From Immundisolibacterales bacterium (GTDB taxonomy: Bacteria > Pseudomonadota > Gammaproteobacteria > HK1): DNA of 55,985 nt. The first letter of the stretch is position 1, and each line of letters begins with the position of its first letter. A program made the position numbers and the translations under genes. Shown piece by piece: positions 8,454-18,278 of this stretch. Where the stretch lies: contig JAPOPW010000063.1 in NCBI GenBank assembly GCA_026712715.1, positions 1 through 55,985 on the forward strand. Reading direction: 5' to 3'. Under the pieces are notes generated by a model that worked only from the letters and a program-made list of their open reading frames with translations, was not told the origin of the DNA and ran no database searches.

Positions 8454-11400
8454 CTATCGTGCGGTTGACGAAGTCCAGCGGGCGCGCGTTCCCGTCCGGT
8501 ACGATGCGCGCCGACGCGTCGTTCTGGTGTCGTCCGCCGGATTGCCATCCCGGTACACGACCTCGCGGGCGGCGGTGGACGACACTCGGTCCCCCGGGGT
8601 CACGATGCCCGTCAGATTCAGGGGGTCCGCGGCCGACACGGTGAGGACTCGTCCGGCCGGGGCCGCGCGGCGGATGCGGCGGAGCTCGCCGACTGCCTCC
8701 GGCAGCGCGAACTGCTCGCCGCTGAAGCGGTTGACGAAGCGCCCGCCCCGCACCTCCCCCCGGTCCTCGCGCCGGCGAAGGACCCGCACGAGCTCGCGCC
8801 AGGGGGGCAGCCCCGCTTCGCGCTCGAGCACCTTGCGGAACACGACCCCGTAGCGCCGGAGCAGCACGTCGGCGATGCGTTCGAGAGGCTCGGCGGGGGC
8901 CGCGTGGTCGGGAGGCAGGCGAGTTTCGACCAGACACCACCTTCCGGCATTGCCGAAAGGGTCCATGCCGCGGCGCGCGCCGGTCCGGCGATTGCGCCGG
9001 ACGAGGGCGCGCAGCCCGGCGTAGCCGTCCGCGGTCACATGGCCGCCCGCCACGAGCTCCGCGAGCGCGTCTTCGACCTGGGTGGCGAGGAGCCCCGACT
9101 GCACCTTGAGGTCGTCGAAGAACTGGGCGCCGCCGGTGCGGAGGATCTCCCGGACCCGGCGCGCCCGCGAGGAAAGGGCGCCGAGCGCGTCCCGGTCGTC
9201 GTTCCCCTGCGCCGGCGGCCGCCACACCGCGAGATGGCGACGATCGATGAAGGCGATACGGGATGCGGTGGTCGTGCCGGCGCGCGAGGCGGTGGAGCCG
9301 GTCCGCCGGAGCCACACCACCCGCCCGGTCAGGCACACCGTGTCGAGCCAGCTCGGGTCGTAGCCGCGCAGTCGCGCCGCGAGGATGGAGTCCTCCCACG
9401 CGGCGGCCGACGCTTCGAATCCCTCGAGCTGCTCGAGAACCGCGAGGAGCCCGGCCGGGCCCTCCTTCCGGTCCTCGAAGCCGTGCCACGCGAAGAGGAA
9501 ACGCATGTAGTCGGCAGGCTCCACCGGGTCGATCTCCCGGCGAAGCCGCGCGAGCGTGTAGCGATGGATGCGGGCGAGGAGGCGCCGCTCGCACCACTCG
9601 GGCTCGCGCTCGGCGTCCGGTCCGGCACCGTCGCCCGGGCGTGGGGGTCCCCGGTTGCCCGTGAAGTCGCCGCGGAGCACGAAACCCTCGTTCTCGAGGG
9701 CGGCGAGGGCCGCCCGCACCGAGCCGCCGCCGACCCCGAGATCGCCCGCCAGCCGCGTCGCGGTGACCGGCCCGAGTCCCCCGAGGCGGCCGCGCACGAG
9801 CTCCCGGAGCGCGTCGTCGGGCGAGGCGGGCGGCGCGATTCCCGGGGCGGGGGCAAGCGCGAGGGATCCGTCCGGGTGGACCGCGCCGGCGTCAAGGACA
9901 CGCTCCGCGGCAATCCAGAGCGCGGGGGTGACGCCATCCGGCCGCGAGAGCCGGCCGGCCCGCCGTTCGCGGACGAGGGTCGCGAGCGGTTCCGTTCGCT
10001 CCATTGCCGATGCGAGGGGCGACGCTCGCCGGTCGAATTCGCTCGGCGGCTCGACGCTGCCCCCCGGGCGTGGGCCGGGATGCGGGCCGTCCCCCCCACG
10101 GAACGGGAACGGTGCGAGGCCATCGCCCGTGGCTCCCCCGGCCGCCTTCGGATCCGTTCCTTCGGGCAGGCCGTGAACGCGAAGCGCTTCGCGCATCTCC
10201 CCCTCGGTGAGAAAGCCGAGCATGACGAGCGCGTCGTGCAGCGCGTCGGCCGTGTCGGTGTCGGGCCAGGCCTCCGCCCGTACCCGCTCGATGGCCTCGG
10301 GGTCGAGTCGCCCGAGGTCGGCCGCGCTCGCCGGATCGAGCCACCGCCTCGCGGACACCGCCCGCGTGCGGCGCTCCTCGAGGGGGGCATCGTCGAGGAA
10401 CGCGTACGGCTTCGCATTGAGGATCTCGTGCGCGAACGGCGAAGGTTCCGGCAGGTCGCGCCCGTGCACCCTGACCTCCCCGCCTTCGATGCGGCGCAGG
10501 AGGTCCACCAGTCCGTCCGCATCCATCGCATCGTGCAGGCCGTCCTCGATGGTCTGCCGGACGAGGGGATGGTCGGGGACCTCCCGTTCTCCGGCGAGGT
10601 TCTCCGCACACGCGATCTGGTCGGGGAACACCACCGCGACGAGGTCCTCGGCCTGCATCCGCTGGATCGGGGGCGGCACCTTGCGGCCGCCCGAGCGGCG
10701 TGGGACCGCGAGCGACACGTTCGCGTTCCAGCGCCAGCGGATGTTGAAGATGGGGGCGTCGAGAAGCGCTTGCACGAGCACGTCCCGGGCGGTCGCGCTC
10801 GCGAGGTATCCCGGAACCTCCTCGAGCGCGAAGCTGTGGGTCTCCCCGAGCGAGAGGACGATGTTGTCCTCGGTGGCGGCTGCCTGGAGCTCGAAGTTGA
10901 AGCGCCGGCAGAAGCGCTTGCGGAGGGCGAGCCCGAACGCTCGGTTGATCCGGCCGCCGAGGGGGGAGTGGATGACGAGCTGCATGCCCCCCGACTCGTC
11001 GAAGAAGCGTTCGATGACGAGATCCCGCGCGGCCGGCATCACCCCGAGGGCGGCCTGTCCGGTCGCGAGGTAGTCCACGAGCTGGCGGGCCGCTTCCTCC
11101 GGGAGGCCGGCCTCATCGGTCGCCCAGCCGACCGCCCGCCGGATCCCGGCCGCGAGGTCCGGCGCGCCGGCGACGAGTCCGCCGACCGTCTCGCGCAGCC
11201 TCGACACCGCCCCGGAGAGGACGTCGGTCCGGGCGGGCGCCTCCCCGATCCAGAACGGGATGGTGGGCGGCTGACCCCCGGCGTCCTCGACCCGGATCCG
11301 GTCCGACTCGACCCTGAGGATGCGCCATGAGTGGAGCCCGAGCTGAAAGATGTCCCCGGGGAGGGTCTCGATCGCGAAGTCTTCGTTGAGGGTGCCGATC

Positions 11401-13160
11401 ACCGTCCCGGACGGCTCGAGAACGACCGCGTAGTCGGCGTTTTCGGGGATCGTCCCCGCGTTCGTGAGGGCGGCCATCCGCGCCCCGGGCCGCGCCCGGA
11501 GCCGGCCGTTCACCCGGTCCCAGTGGACGAAGGCGCCGCGGCGTCCCCGCCTCGTGGTGAACCCGGACGCGAGCATGTCGACCACCGCCTCGAACGTTCC
11601 GGTCTCGAGGTCGCGGTAGGGCCATGCCTGCCGCGCGAGGGCGAGTAGCGCGTCCGCCTTCCACTCCCGGCCCGCGACCTCGGCCACGATCTGCTGCGCG
11701 AGCACGTCGAGGGGACGCTCGGAAATAGACAGGGTGTCGAGCTCGCCGCGGCGCACCGCGTCGAACAGGGCCGCGCACTCGACGAGGTCGTCGCGGCTCA
11801 AGGGGAACAGGCGCCCCTTCGGGGTGGCCTCGATCCCGTGCCCGGAGCGCCCCACGCGCTGCAGGAACGTCGCGATGTTGCGAGTCGTGCCGAGCTGACA
11901 GACGAGGTCGACGTCGCCGATGTCGATGCCGAGCTCGAGCGAGGCGGTGGCGACGAGCAGGGTCAGGGTGCCGCCCTTGAGGCGCTGCTCCGCCTCGAAG
12001 CGCCGCTCGCGCGAGAGGCTTCCGTGGTGGGAGGCGACCTCCTTCTCGCCGAGCCGCTCGGCGAGGGCGCGGGCGGCGCGCTCCGCGAGCCGTCGGGTAT
12101 TGGCGAAGACGAGGGTGGTCCGGTGCTCCCGGGCGAGCGCGGCGATGCGGTCGTAGACCTCGTCCCACACCTCGGTCGCCATCACCGGCTCGAGCGGCGA
12201 GGACGGGAGCTCGATGGCGAGATCGCGCCGGCGGTGGAAGCCCTCGTCGACGATCGCGCAGGAAGCCTCGTCCCGGTTTCCGACGAGGAAGCGTGCGACG
12301 AGCTCCATCGGCCGCTGGGTCGCGGAGAGGCCGATGCGGCGAAGGTGCCGCGGCCCGTCCACGTCCGCCGGGGGGGCCGACCCGTCCGATCCGGCGTCGG
12401 GGAAGGGGAGGGAGGCCTGCGTGACCTTCCCGGGCGCGGGTCCGTCCGGGCGCGCGCCGTTCACGGCCCGTGCGGCGCCGCCGCCAAGGTCCCCGCCGGC
12501 TTCGCCGGTCCGGGTGTCCGCTTCCGCTCGCGTCCCGTTCCCGTTCCCGGGGCCGGTCGAGCGCGCCCCGGCCGCCTCCGCGCGAAGCGCTTCCAGCCGT
12601 TCGAGGGTCAGCGCGAGGTGCGCCCCGCGCTTGTTCCCGGCAACGGCATGGATCTCGTCGACGATGACGGTCCGGGTGCGCGCCAACGCCTTTCGGCCCG
12701 ACTCGCTGGTCAGCAGGATGTGGAGCGACTCGGGGGTGGTGACGAGGATGTGCGGCGGTTGCCGGGCCATCGCCTGGCGGGCGGCGGGCGGGGTGTCGCC
12801 CGTTCGCACCATCGCCCGGATCGCGACCGGCGGCTCGCCGAGCCGGTCGGCCCACTCCGCAATCCCGCGAAGGGGCGCCTCGAGGTTGCGCTCGATGTCG
12901 TAGGAGAGCGCCTTGAGGGGTGAGACATAGAGGATCCGGACCGCGTCGTCGAGGAGCCCGCGCCTCGCCTCCTCGGCCAGCTCGTCGATGACCGCGAGGA
13001 ACGCGGCAAGGGTCTTGCCGGAGCCGGTCGGGGCGGCGATGAGGGTGTGGCCCCCGCTTCTGACCTCGGGCCATGCCTTCGCCTGGCAGGGCGTGGGCGC
13101 CGCGAACTCGGCCTCGAACCAGGCGCGGACGGCGGGATGTCGGAGCGCGCGAAGCGGCAT
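8454..13160 (-). CDS. lhr: Lhr-family DEAD/DEAH ATP-dependent helicase
   Basis: A 1568-residue protein, the length of full bacterial Lhr (about 1500). Start chosen at ATG 13158-13160 ([15 protein letters not shown]). Residues 43-50 are Walker A (APTGSGKT), 80-84 include SPLKAL, 168-171 are DEIH and 278-282 are LSATQ. The second RecA domain has [10 protein letters not shown] and QRVGRSGH. Lhr winged-helix and C-terminal domains follow, ending near [13 protein letters not shown]. Residues about 191-270 form a Gly/Ala/Pro-rich low-complexity insert between DEIH and the SAT motif, longer than usual. Lhr translocates 3'-5' on DNA and is linked to repair. The last 25 residues are unusual and may reflect a lost stop. 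Confidence 0.9.
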   Translation of the reverse strand: MPLRALRHPAVRAWFEAEFAAPTPCQAKAWPEVRSGGHTLIAAPTGSGKTLAAFLAVIDELAEEARRGLLDDAVRILYVSPLKALSYDIERNLEAPLRGIAEWADRLGEPPVAIRAMVRTGDTPPAARQAMARQPPHILVTTPESLHILLTSESGRKALARTRTVIVDEIHAVAGNKRGAHLALTLERLEALRAEAAGARSTGPGNGNGTRAEADTRTGEAGGDLGGGAARAVNGARPDGPAPGKVTQASLPFPDAGSDGSAPPADVDGPRHLRRIGLSATQRPMELVARFLVGNRDEASCAIVDEGFHRRRDLAIELPSSPLEPVMATEVWDEVYDRIAALAREHRTTLVFANTRRLAERAARALAERLGEKEVASHHGSLSRERRFEAEQRLKGGTLTLLVATASLELGIDIGDVDLVCQLGTTRNIATFLQRVGRSGHGIEATPKGRLFPLSRDDLVECAALFDAVRRGELDTLSISERPLDVLAQQIVAEVAGREWKADALLALARQAWPYRDLETGTFEAVVDMLASGFTTRRGRRGAFVHWDRVNGRLRARPGARMAALTNAGTIPENADYAVVLEPSGTVIGTLNEDFAIETLPGDIFQLGLHSWRILRVESDRIRVEDAGGQPPTIPFWIGEAPARTDVLSGAVSRLRETVGGLVAGAPDLAAGIRRAVGWATDEAGLPEEAARQLVDYLATGQAALGVMPAARDLVIERFFDESGGMQLVIHSPLGGRINRAFGLALRKRFCRRFNFELQAAATEDNIVLSLGETHSFALEEVPGYLASATARDVLVQALLDAPIFNIRWRWNANVSLAVPRRSGGRKVPPPIQRMQAEDLVAVVFPDQIACAENLAGEREVPDHPLVRQTIEDGLHDAMDADGLVDLLRRIEGGEVRVHGRDLPEPSPFAHEILNAKPYAFLDDAPLEERRTRAVSARRWLDPASAADLGRLDPEAIERVRAEAWPDTDTADALHDALVMLGFLTEGEMREALRVHGLPEGTDPKAAGGATGDGLAPFPFRGGDGPHPGPRPGGSVEPPSEFDRRASPLASAMERTEPLATLVRERRAGRLSRPDGVTPALWIAAERVLDAGAVHPDGSLALAPAPGIAPPASPDDALRELVRGRLGGLGPVTATRLAGDLGVGGGSVRAALAALENEGFVLRGDFTGNRGPPRPGDGAGPDAEREPEWCERRLLARIHRYTLARLRREIDPVEPADYMRFLFAWHGFEDRKEGPAGLLAVLEQLEGFEASAAAWEDSILAARLRGYDPSWLDTVCLTGRVVWLRRTGSTASRAGTTTASRIAFIDRRHLAVWRPPAQGNDDRDALGALSSRARRVREILRTGGAQFFDDLKVQSGLLATQVEDALAELVAGGHVTADGYAGLRALVRRNRRTGARRGMDPFGNAGRWCLVETRLPPDHAAPAEPLERIADVLLRRYGVVFRKVLEREAGLPPWRELVRVLRRREDRGEVRGGRFVNRFSGEQFALPEAVGELRRIRRAAPAGRVLTVSAADPLNLTGIVTPGDRVSSTAAREVVYRDGNPADDTRTTRRRASYRTGTRARWTSSTAR

Positions 13161-13337
13161 CGCCGCACCGTACACCACGTCCCGCACCGGGTCCAATCGG
13201 CGTATTCGGGCTGGCCGGTTCACGATTCCTCGCGCGAGATGAACCTTTCGTGCCGCCTGGAGAACGGCCGAACCGCCGTTCGCTGTGGGAGAATGGAACG
13301 GGAGCCGCACGTGCCGGCACACGTCGAGGAGATGGCG

Positions 13338-14336
13338 ATGAAGATCGTGGACGGACTGACCGAGGCGGTGGGCAACACGCCCCTCATCCGGCTCCGCCGG
13401 GCGTCGGACCTCACCGGATGCACCATCCTCGGCAAGGCGGAGTTCCTGAATCCGGGCGGCTCGGTGAAGGATCGGGCCGCGCTCTACATCATCCGCGACG
13501 CCGAGGAGCGCGGGGAGCTCGAGCCGGGCGGCCTCATCGTGGAGGGGACCGCGGGCAATACCGGCATCGGCCTCGCCCTCGTCGGCAACGCGCGCGGCTA
13601 CCGCACCCTCATCGTCATCCCCGAGACCCAGAGCCAGGAGAAGAAGGACATGCTGCGCCTTTGCGGCGCGACCCTGGAGGAGGTGCCCGCCGCCCCCTAC
13701 CGCGACCCCGGCAACTACGTGCGGGTCTCGGAGCGGCGTGCGAAGGAGCTCGCCGCGACCGAGCCGAACGGGGTCCTGTGGGCGAACCAGTGGGACAACA
13801 CCGCGAACCGGGATGCCCACGTGCTCGGCACCGGGCCGGAAATCTGGGAGCAGACGGACGGCAAGGTGGACGGGTTCGTTTGCGCGATCGGCACCGGCGG
13901 CTCGCTCGCCGGGATCAGCATGGCCCTCAAGGAGCGGCGCCCGGAGATCGTGACCGCCGCGGCGGACCCCATGGGGGCGGGGATGTACAGCTACTTCAAG
14001 ACGGGAGAGATCGCCGCGGAGGGCAGCTCCATCACCGAAGGCATCGGCCAGAGCCGGATCACCGCGAACATCGACGGCGCGCCCATCGACGACGCCTACC
14101 GGATCCCGGACGAGGAGGCGGTGCCGGTGGTGTTCGATCTGCTCAGGGAGGAGGGTCTCTGCCTCGGGGGTTCGTCGGGGATCAACGTCGCGGGCGCCAT
14201 CCGGCTCGCCCGTGACCTCGGTCCCGGGCACACCATCGTGACCCTCCTCTGCGACAGCGGGACCCGGTACCAGTCGAAGCTCTTCAACCCCGAGTTCCTG
14301 AAGGAGAAGGGCCTCCCGGTCCCGGACTGGCTCTGA
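13338..14336 (+). CDS. cysK: Cysteine synthase A (O-acetylserine sulfhydrylase), PLP enzyme
   Basis: A 332-residue fold-type II PLP enzyme. [11 protein letters not shown] and NPGGSVKDR (Lys44 forms the Schiff base) open the protein. [13 protein letters not shown] replaces the usual TSGNTG loop with TAGNTG, as in a branch of proteobacterial CysK-like enzymes. [10 protein letters not shown] binds the PLP phosphate, and [17 protein letters not shown] closes the protein. The product would be L-cysteine from O-acetylserine and sulfide. ATG 13338 is preferred over ATG 13332 because GAGGAG (13326-13331) is then 6 nt upstream. No linked cysE is seen. Cystathionine beta-synthase-like activity is an alternative. 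Confidence 0.88.
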   Translation: MKIVDGLTEAVGNTPLIRLRRASDLTGCTILGKAEFLNPGGSVKDRAALYIIRDAEERGELEPGGLIVEGTAGNTGIGLALVGNARGYRTLIVIPETQSQEKKDMLRLCGATLEEVPAAPYRDPGNYVRVSERRAKELAATEPNGVLWANQWDNTANRDAHVLGTGPEIWEQTDGKVDGFVCAIGTGGSLAGISMALKERRPEIVTAAADPMGAGMYSYFKTGEIAAEGSSITEGIGQSRITANIDGAPIDDAYRIPDEEAVPVVFDLLREEGLCLGGSSGINVAGAIRLARDLGPGHTIVTLLCDSGTRYQSKLFNPEFLKEKGLPVPDWL

Positions 14337-14413
14337 TCGCGTCCGGACTGCCCGGGACCTCGGCCCCCGCCGTCCGTCGCCAACAGGGCCAACCCATCCC
14401 CTGGTTCGCCGAG

Positions 14414-14722
14414 TCAGGGACGCCAATAGTCGCGCCGGCCGTGGCGGGCGTGAAGGACCTGGACGGTTGAGCCGTCGATTGCGAGGAAGATGCGCCAGGG
14501 CGTTCCCCGTCCGTACAGAAGCTGGCGGATGTCACGGTCGAAGGCACCGCTCTCGGGCGCGAGGGCATGAGATTCCGGCAGAGTTTCCAATCCAAGAATC
14601 TTCTCCCGAAGGCCGTCAAGCGAAGTGCGCGCATAACCTGGGTTCTCTGCCGCAATCCATTTATGCGCTTCCCGGATGTCGTCCTGGGCGGAGGGTGTGA
14701 CGATGACGCGGTATCGCCTCAC
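14414..14722 (-). CDS. RelE/ParE-family toxin
   Basis: A 102-residue protein with the ParE/RelE fold pattern: [21 protein letters not shown] at the N terminus, a central helix, then [20 protein letters not shown] and [14 protein letters not shown]. RelE members cut mRNA on the ribosome, while ParE members inhibit gyrase. The sequence does not decide between them. It follows the antitoxin gene with a 4-nt overlap and looks intact. Confidence 0.82.
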   Translation of the reverse strand: MRRYRVIVTPSAQDDIREAHKWIAAENPGYARTSLDGLREKILGLETLPESHALAPESGAFDRDIRQLLYGRGTPWRIFLAIDGSTVQVLHARHGRRDYWRP

Positions 14723-14997
14723 GTCCCGGCCTCGCCGAGCGTCTCGAAGAAGACAGCCGCCTCCATGCCCTTCCCGTCACGGGCTTCATCAAGACCCTTG
14801 CCGATGGCGGAAACGGTTCGGGCGTGCTCGATCCGATCCTGAAAGTCTTGCCACGCCTCGGCGTCCATGACGACCAGCGCGGGCTTGCCATTCACGGTCA
14901 GGACGGAAGGCCGTCCGGTTTCCCTGAGTCGGGAAATGAACCGTGTGGTGTTGCGCTTGAACTCGGTAAGCGGGCGGATGTCCTGGGTGATGTCCAT
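14719..14997 (-). CDS. Phd/YefM-family antitoxin
   Basis: A 92-residue protein with the Phd/YefM DNA-binding N terminus: IRPLTEFKRNTTRFISRLRE, then RPSVLTVNGKPALVVMDAEAW. The C-terminal part should neutralise the adjacent toxin. First gene of a two-gene addiction module. The AT-richer stretch at 15000-15060 probably holds the promoter, but no clear hexamers were assigned. Confidence 0.85.
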   Translation of the reverse strand: MDITQDIRPLTEFKRNTTRFISRLRETGRPSVLTVNGKPALVVMDAEAWQDFQDRIEHARTVSAIGKGLDEARDGKGMEAAVFFETLGEAGT

Positions 14998-15072
14998 CGC
15001 TGGCTCCAGTTATCGCATCTTTTGTAGTGCGAATATAGCATCGTATTCGCTGTTTACTGTGCGCCGGAATCA

Positions 15073-15442
15073 GCATGGAGACTTCTCGCCCGACCGCATG
15101 GGCCGGAACCGGACACCGTTCGCGACGTAGCTGAAGAGCTTCGTGCAGGGTGAGGTCCTCAAGCTCGCGAGCCGGGCCGCTGCCTGGTGCGCGCTCTCGC
15201 ACTTCCGTGACAAGGAGCGCAACGAGGTCGATATCGTCATCGGAGACGGGTGCGGACGGGTTGTCGGTGTCGAAGTGAAGGGGTCGGCAACCGTTTCCGA
15301 TGGAGATTTCTCCGGACTGCGCCGCCTGGCGGCTGCGTGCGGCGACCGATTCGCGTCAAGTCCGGTCCTGTACGACCATGAGCGGGCAATCCCGTTCGGT
15401 GATCGGATGGCCGCCGCGCCGGTCTCGGTGCTGTGGTTCTGA
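15073..15442 (+). pseudogene. DUF4143 ATPase C-terminal remnant with in-frame TAG
   Basis: After TAG at 15128-15130 the frame encodes LKSFVQGEVLKLASR, SHFRDKERNEVDIVI and VVGVEVKGSATVSDGDFSGL, then LRRLAAACGDRF and ends in SVLWF. This is the C terminus of AAA/DUF4143 proteins, where EVDIVIE..G...GVEVK is the nuclease-like core. Upstream in the same frame, FSPDRMGRNRTPFAT fits the part normally preceding LLETFV, so the TAG is an internal nonsense codon. The ATPase domain is absent altogether. Confidence 0.6.
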
Positions 15443-15646
15443 CGGCGAACTTCGGCGTCGTCATCTCCGGTACTTCCCTTGACTGGGACGAAGCTGGCGG
15501 CATCATTGCCGGTAGCGGCTTCGCCGGCCAATTCGGAACGCACGATGCGGCTCGCAGACCTGGATGCGCGCATGGCGACAAGGTCCGACATCGATTCTTT
15601 CGGCTCAGCGGGGGTCGGACCCGCCGTGGCCGCGTTGAATCGAAGA

Positions 15647-15677
15647 ATGGGTCAAGTTCATCATGACATTGACCCAT
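15647..15677. promoter_or_regulatory. Perfect 9-bp inverted repeat upstream of doeA
   Basis: ATGGGTCAA (15647-15655) and TTGACCCAT (15669-15677) are perfect complements separated by 13 bp, 55 bp before the doeA start. The spacing and position fit an operator for a dimeric regulator, or a hairpin ending upstream transcription. No regulator gene is adjacent. Confidence 0.4.
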
Positions 15678-15731
15678 TGAACGGTTCCGGGTCCGGAGTG
15701 ACCGTGTTGTATCCAAGCGGAGTCGACCCCA

Positions 15732-16913
15732 ATGCCTGAACCCGACCTTCCCTTCTCCCGCGAGGAGTACGCGGCGCGGCTCGCGAAGACGCGGGCCGCG
15801 ATGGACGCGGCCGGCATCGAGCTGCTCGTCGCGACCGACCCTTCGAACATGGCGTGGCTCACCGGCTACGACGGCTGGTCGTTCTACGTCCCCCAGGGCG
15901 TGCTCGTCCCGCCGGCCGGCGAACCGGTCTGGTGGGGGCGCGGCCAGGACGAGGCCGGCGCCCTGCGCACCGTCTTCATGGCCGGCGACAACGTCGTCGC
16001 CTACCCCGACCACTACGTCATGACCACCGAGCGGCACCCGGTGGAGCACCTCGCAGCCCTCATCTCCGAGCGCGGTTTCGCGGCGATGCGGATCGGGGTC
16101 GAGATGGACAATTACTACTACTCGGCGGCCGCCCACGCGGTGCTCGGGCGCTCCCTCCCGGACGCCGAGTTCGTGGACGCCACCCTGGTCGTCAACTGGG
16201 AGCGGGCCGTCAAGTCCGAGCGCGAGCTCGACTACATGCGGACGGCGGGCCGGATCGTGACCCGGATGCACGAACGAATCGCGGAGATCGCCGAGCCCGG
16301 CCGGCGCAAGAACGACATCGCGGCCGAGATCCTCCGGGTCGGAATCGAGGGGTTGCCGGACGCGGGGGGCGACTACCCGGCCATCGTTCCCCTCCTCCCG
16401 TCTGGGGCGGACGCCTCCGCCGCCCACCTCACCTGGACCGACGCGCCGCTTCGCACCGGGGAGGGCACGTTCTTCGAGATTGCGGGCTGCTACCGGCGCT
16501 ATCACTGCCCTCTTTGCCGGACCGTCTACCTCGGCGAGCCGCCGGAGCGGGTGTGGCGGGCGGAAGCGGCCCTCCTCGAGGCGATGGACGAAGGCCTCGG
16601 GCGGGCCCGCGCCGGCAACACCTGCCGCGACGTCGCGAGCGCCTTTTTCGGCACCCTCGAGAAGCACGGCATCGAGAAGGACAGCCGCGCCGGCTACCCG
16701 ATCGGCCTTTCCTACCCGCCGGATTGGGGCGAGCGCACCTTCAGCATCCGGCGAAGCGACATGACCGAGCTTCGCGCCGGCATGACCTTCCACTTCATGA
16801 CCGCCCTCTGGTTCGACGACTGGGGGCTCGAGGTCACCGAGAGCATCGCCATCCGCGACGGCGCGCCCGAACTCCTCGCGAACGTCCCCCGCCGCCTCAC
16901 CGTCAAGCCGTGA
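15732..16913 (+). CDS. doeA: Ectoine hydrolase (M24 peptidase-fold, DoeA/EutD type)
   Basis: A 393-residue M24-fold (pita-bread) protein that closely follows ectoine hydrolase DoeA. Visible blocks are LPFSREEYAARLAKTRAAMD, TDPSNMAWLTGYDGWSFYVPQ, VEMDNYYYSAAA, then GGDYPAIVPLLPSGADASA, EGTFFEIAGCYRRYHCPL, YPIGLSYPPDWGERT and FHFMTALWFDDWGLEVTES. DoeA opens the ectoine ring to N-acetyl-diaminobutyrates. No doeB, doeC, doeD or doeX lies next to it, so the rest of the pathway must be elsewhere. A 9-bp inverted repeat precedes it. Hydrolysis of a related cyclic amidine or Xaa-Pro dipeptide is the alternative. Confidence 0.8.
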   Translation: MPEPDLPFSREEYAARLAKTRAAMDAAGIELLVATDPSNMAWLTGYDGWSFYVPQGVLVPPAGEPVWWGRGQDEAGALRTVFMAGDNVVAYPDHYVMTTERHPVEHLAALISERGFAAMRIGVEMDNYYYSAAAHAVLGRSLPDAEFVDATLVVNWERAVKSERELDYMRTAGRIVTRMHERIAEIAEPGRRKNDIAAEILRVGIEGLPDAGGDYPAIVPLLPSGADASAAHLTWTDAPLRTGEGTFFEIAGCYRRYHCPLCRTVYLGEPPERVWRAEAALLEAMDEGLGRARAGNTCRDVASAFFGTLEKHGIEKDSRAGYPIGLSYPPDWGERTFSIRRSDMTELRAGMTFHFMTALWFDDWGLEVTESIAIRDGAPELLANVPRRLTVKP

Positions 16914-17149
16914 TTGCCGCCCGTTGCCGGGTCACTGCAAGTTGCCGGGAAACACCGACTCGTGGGGAACCGGGCCAATGAAGACTTCGAGAGACTTCTC
17001 CCCCGGCGTTTCGGGAACGGGTAGTACCGCGGCTGGTGCCGGACCAGTAGGACGAGTACGGTTCGCCGTCGCCGAAGCGTTGCCGGAGAGCGCGTCACGG
17101 CAGGTTCAACGACGACTACGGGGCCCGTCCGTGGTGGATCGGCGTATGG

Positions 17150-17290
17150 CTACGCCGCCATCGCAAGCTCGCCACGGACGGCCTGCTGCCAGACGTGGGT
17201 GTAGACCTCGGCCGCCACCGCCTCTTTCTCTCCGCGCGTGAACGGTGGCGTCGGCAGGTTGGCGCAGACATCATCCGACTCATCGCATCG
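17150..17290 (-). pseudogene. Possible C-terminal remnant of type I restriction subunit R (HsdR)
   Basis: Immediately after fic on the minus strand an open frame without a start encodes NLPTPPFTRGEKEAVAAEVY followed by THVWQQAVRGELAMAA and TAG (17152-17150). The ending resembles the extreme C terminus of EcoEI-type HsdR proteins (FT..E...A.EVY.HVWQQ). This is from memory and needs a database search. The neighbouring hsdM and fic support it. The remaining 16914-17149 holds nothing recognisable. Confidence 0.4.
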
Positions 17291-18278
17291 CCGCCAGCCC
17301 ACCGGCCGTGAGCCGATACCGCTGGTTTCTTGCCGTCGGAGACTCCGGACGGGTCATTTCGATCAGTCCCGCCTCCAGCGCCGGACGGATGTAATTGTTG
17401 CGGAAGGTCGGGCGGTGCGACAGGCTGAGCGCGGCCATGATTTCAGCAGCGCTCCTCGGGGCGTCCCGAAGCTCGGCGAGCAGTCGCGCCACTTGGTCGG
17501 TTACCTGATCGCCTGCTTGGTCGGTCGTACGGAAGTCCCGGACGGCTTCAAGAATCGCTTCCAGCATGAAGATGACGAACGGAGTGCTCTCTACCTTGGA
17601 GGAGCTTGCCCGGATGGCCTCGTAGTACTCGTTCTGGCGCGCATGGACCAGGCTCTCCACCGGAACATCGGCGAACAGGCGGTTCCAGCGCGTCAGTATC
17701 AAGGTCTGCCAGAGCCTCCCCATGCGGCCGTTGCCATCCTCGAAGGGATGGATGAACTCGAATTCGTAGTGGAATACGGAACTTGCGATCAGCGGGTGCT
17801 CGCCCGATTCGTCCAGCCAGGACAGCAGATTCTCCATCAGATGCGGCACGCGGTCGGCGGGAGGGCCGATGTGGTGCCCCTCTCCCCCTCCGGCGACGGC
17901 GACGTTGCCGCGCCGGTAGTGGCCGGGCGCGTCCAGCAATCCGGCCATCAGGACCTCGTGTGCGTTAAGCAGGTCGGTTTCACGGGCGGGATTCCAATGC
18001 ACGAACTCCTCATAGGCCCTGATCGCATTGCGAACTTCCTGAATCTCCCGAAGCGACGCGACGACCGGCTTGCCGTCGAGGATGGTCGAGACCTGGTCTT
18101 CGGTGAGCGTGTTGCCTTCGATCGCGAGGGTGCCCTGGATGGTGCGGATACGGTTGACGCGGCGCAGGCGAAGGTCCCCGCGGACCGCCGCTTCCTCCGC
18201 GCGACCGATGGCTTCGCCGATCCGTTCGGCCAGATCGAGAATCGCCGAAGTGATGGTGTATGGCGGCGCCGTGGTCAC
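17280..18278 (-). CDS. fic: Fic-family protein with N-terminal inhibitory motif
   Basis: A 332-residue Fic protein from a GTG start (18276-18278) overlapping the hsdM stop by 4 nt (GTGA). The active-site motif HPFEDGNGRMGR lies at 177-188, complete with catalytic His. The helix motif TLAIEGN at 50-56 (T-xxx-E-G) is the class II self-inhibitory helix that blocks ATP binding. The C-terminal 80 residues look like a winged helix (DQVTDQVARLLAEL and later). Fic enzymes AMPylate proteins. Fic genes embedded in type I restriction operons are common and their role there is unsettled. Confidence 0.9.
   Translation of the reverse strand: MTTAPPYTITSAILDLAERIGEAIGRAEEAAVRGDLRLRRVNRIRTIQGTLAIEGNTLTEDQVSTILDGKPVVASLREIQEVRNAIRAYEEFVHWNPARETDLLNAHEVLMAGLLDAPGHYRRGNVAVAGGGEGHHIGPPADRVPHLMENLLSWLDESGEHPLIASSVFHYEFEFIHPFEDGNGRMGRLWQTLILTRWNRLFADVPVESLVHARQNEYYEAIRASSSKVESTPFVIFMLEAILEAVRDFRTTDQAGDQVTDQVARLLAELRDAPRSAAEIMAALSLSHRPTFRNNYIRPALEAGLIEMTRPESPTARNQRYRLTAGGLAAMR

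Noticed and set aside
8904..11330. An 808-codon open frame on the plus strand
   Set aside because: It is antisense to lhr, whose motifs are complete; the frame is open only because of high GC and contains no recognisable domain.
13161..14426. N-terminal extension of the lhr frame to about 14426
   Set aside because: The extension is antisense to cysK; the family-like start is the ATG at 13158-13160.
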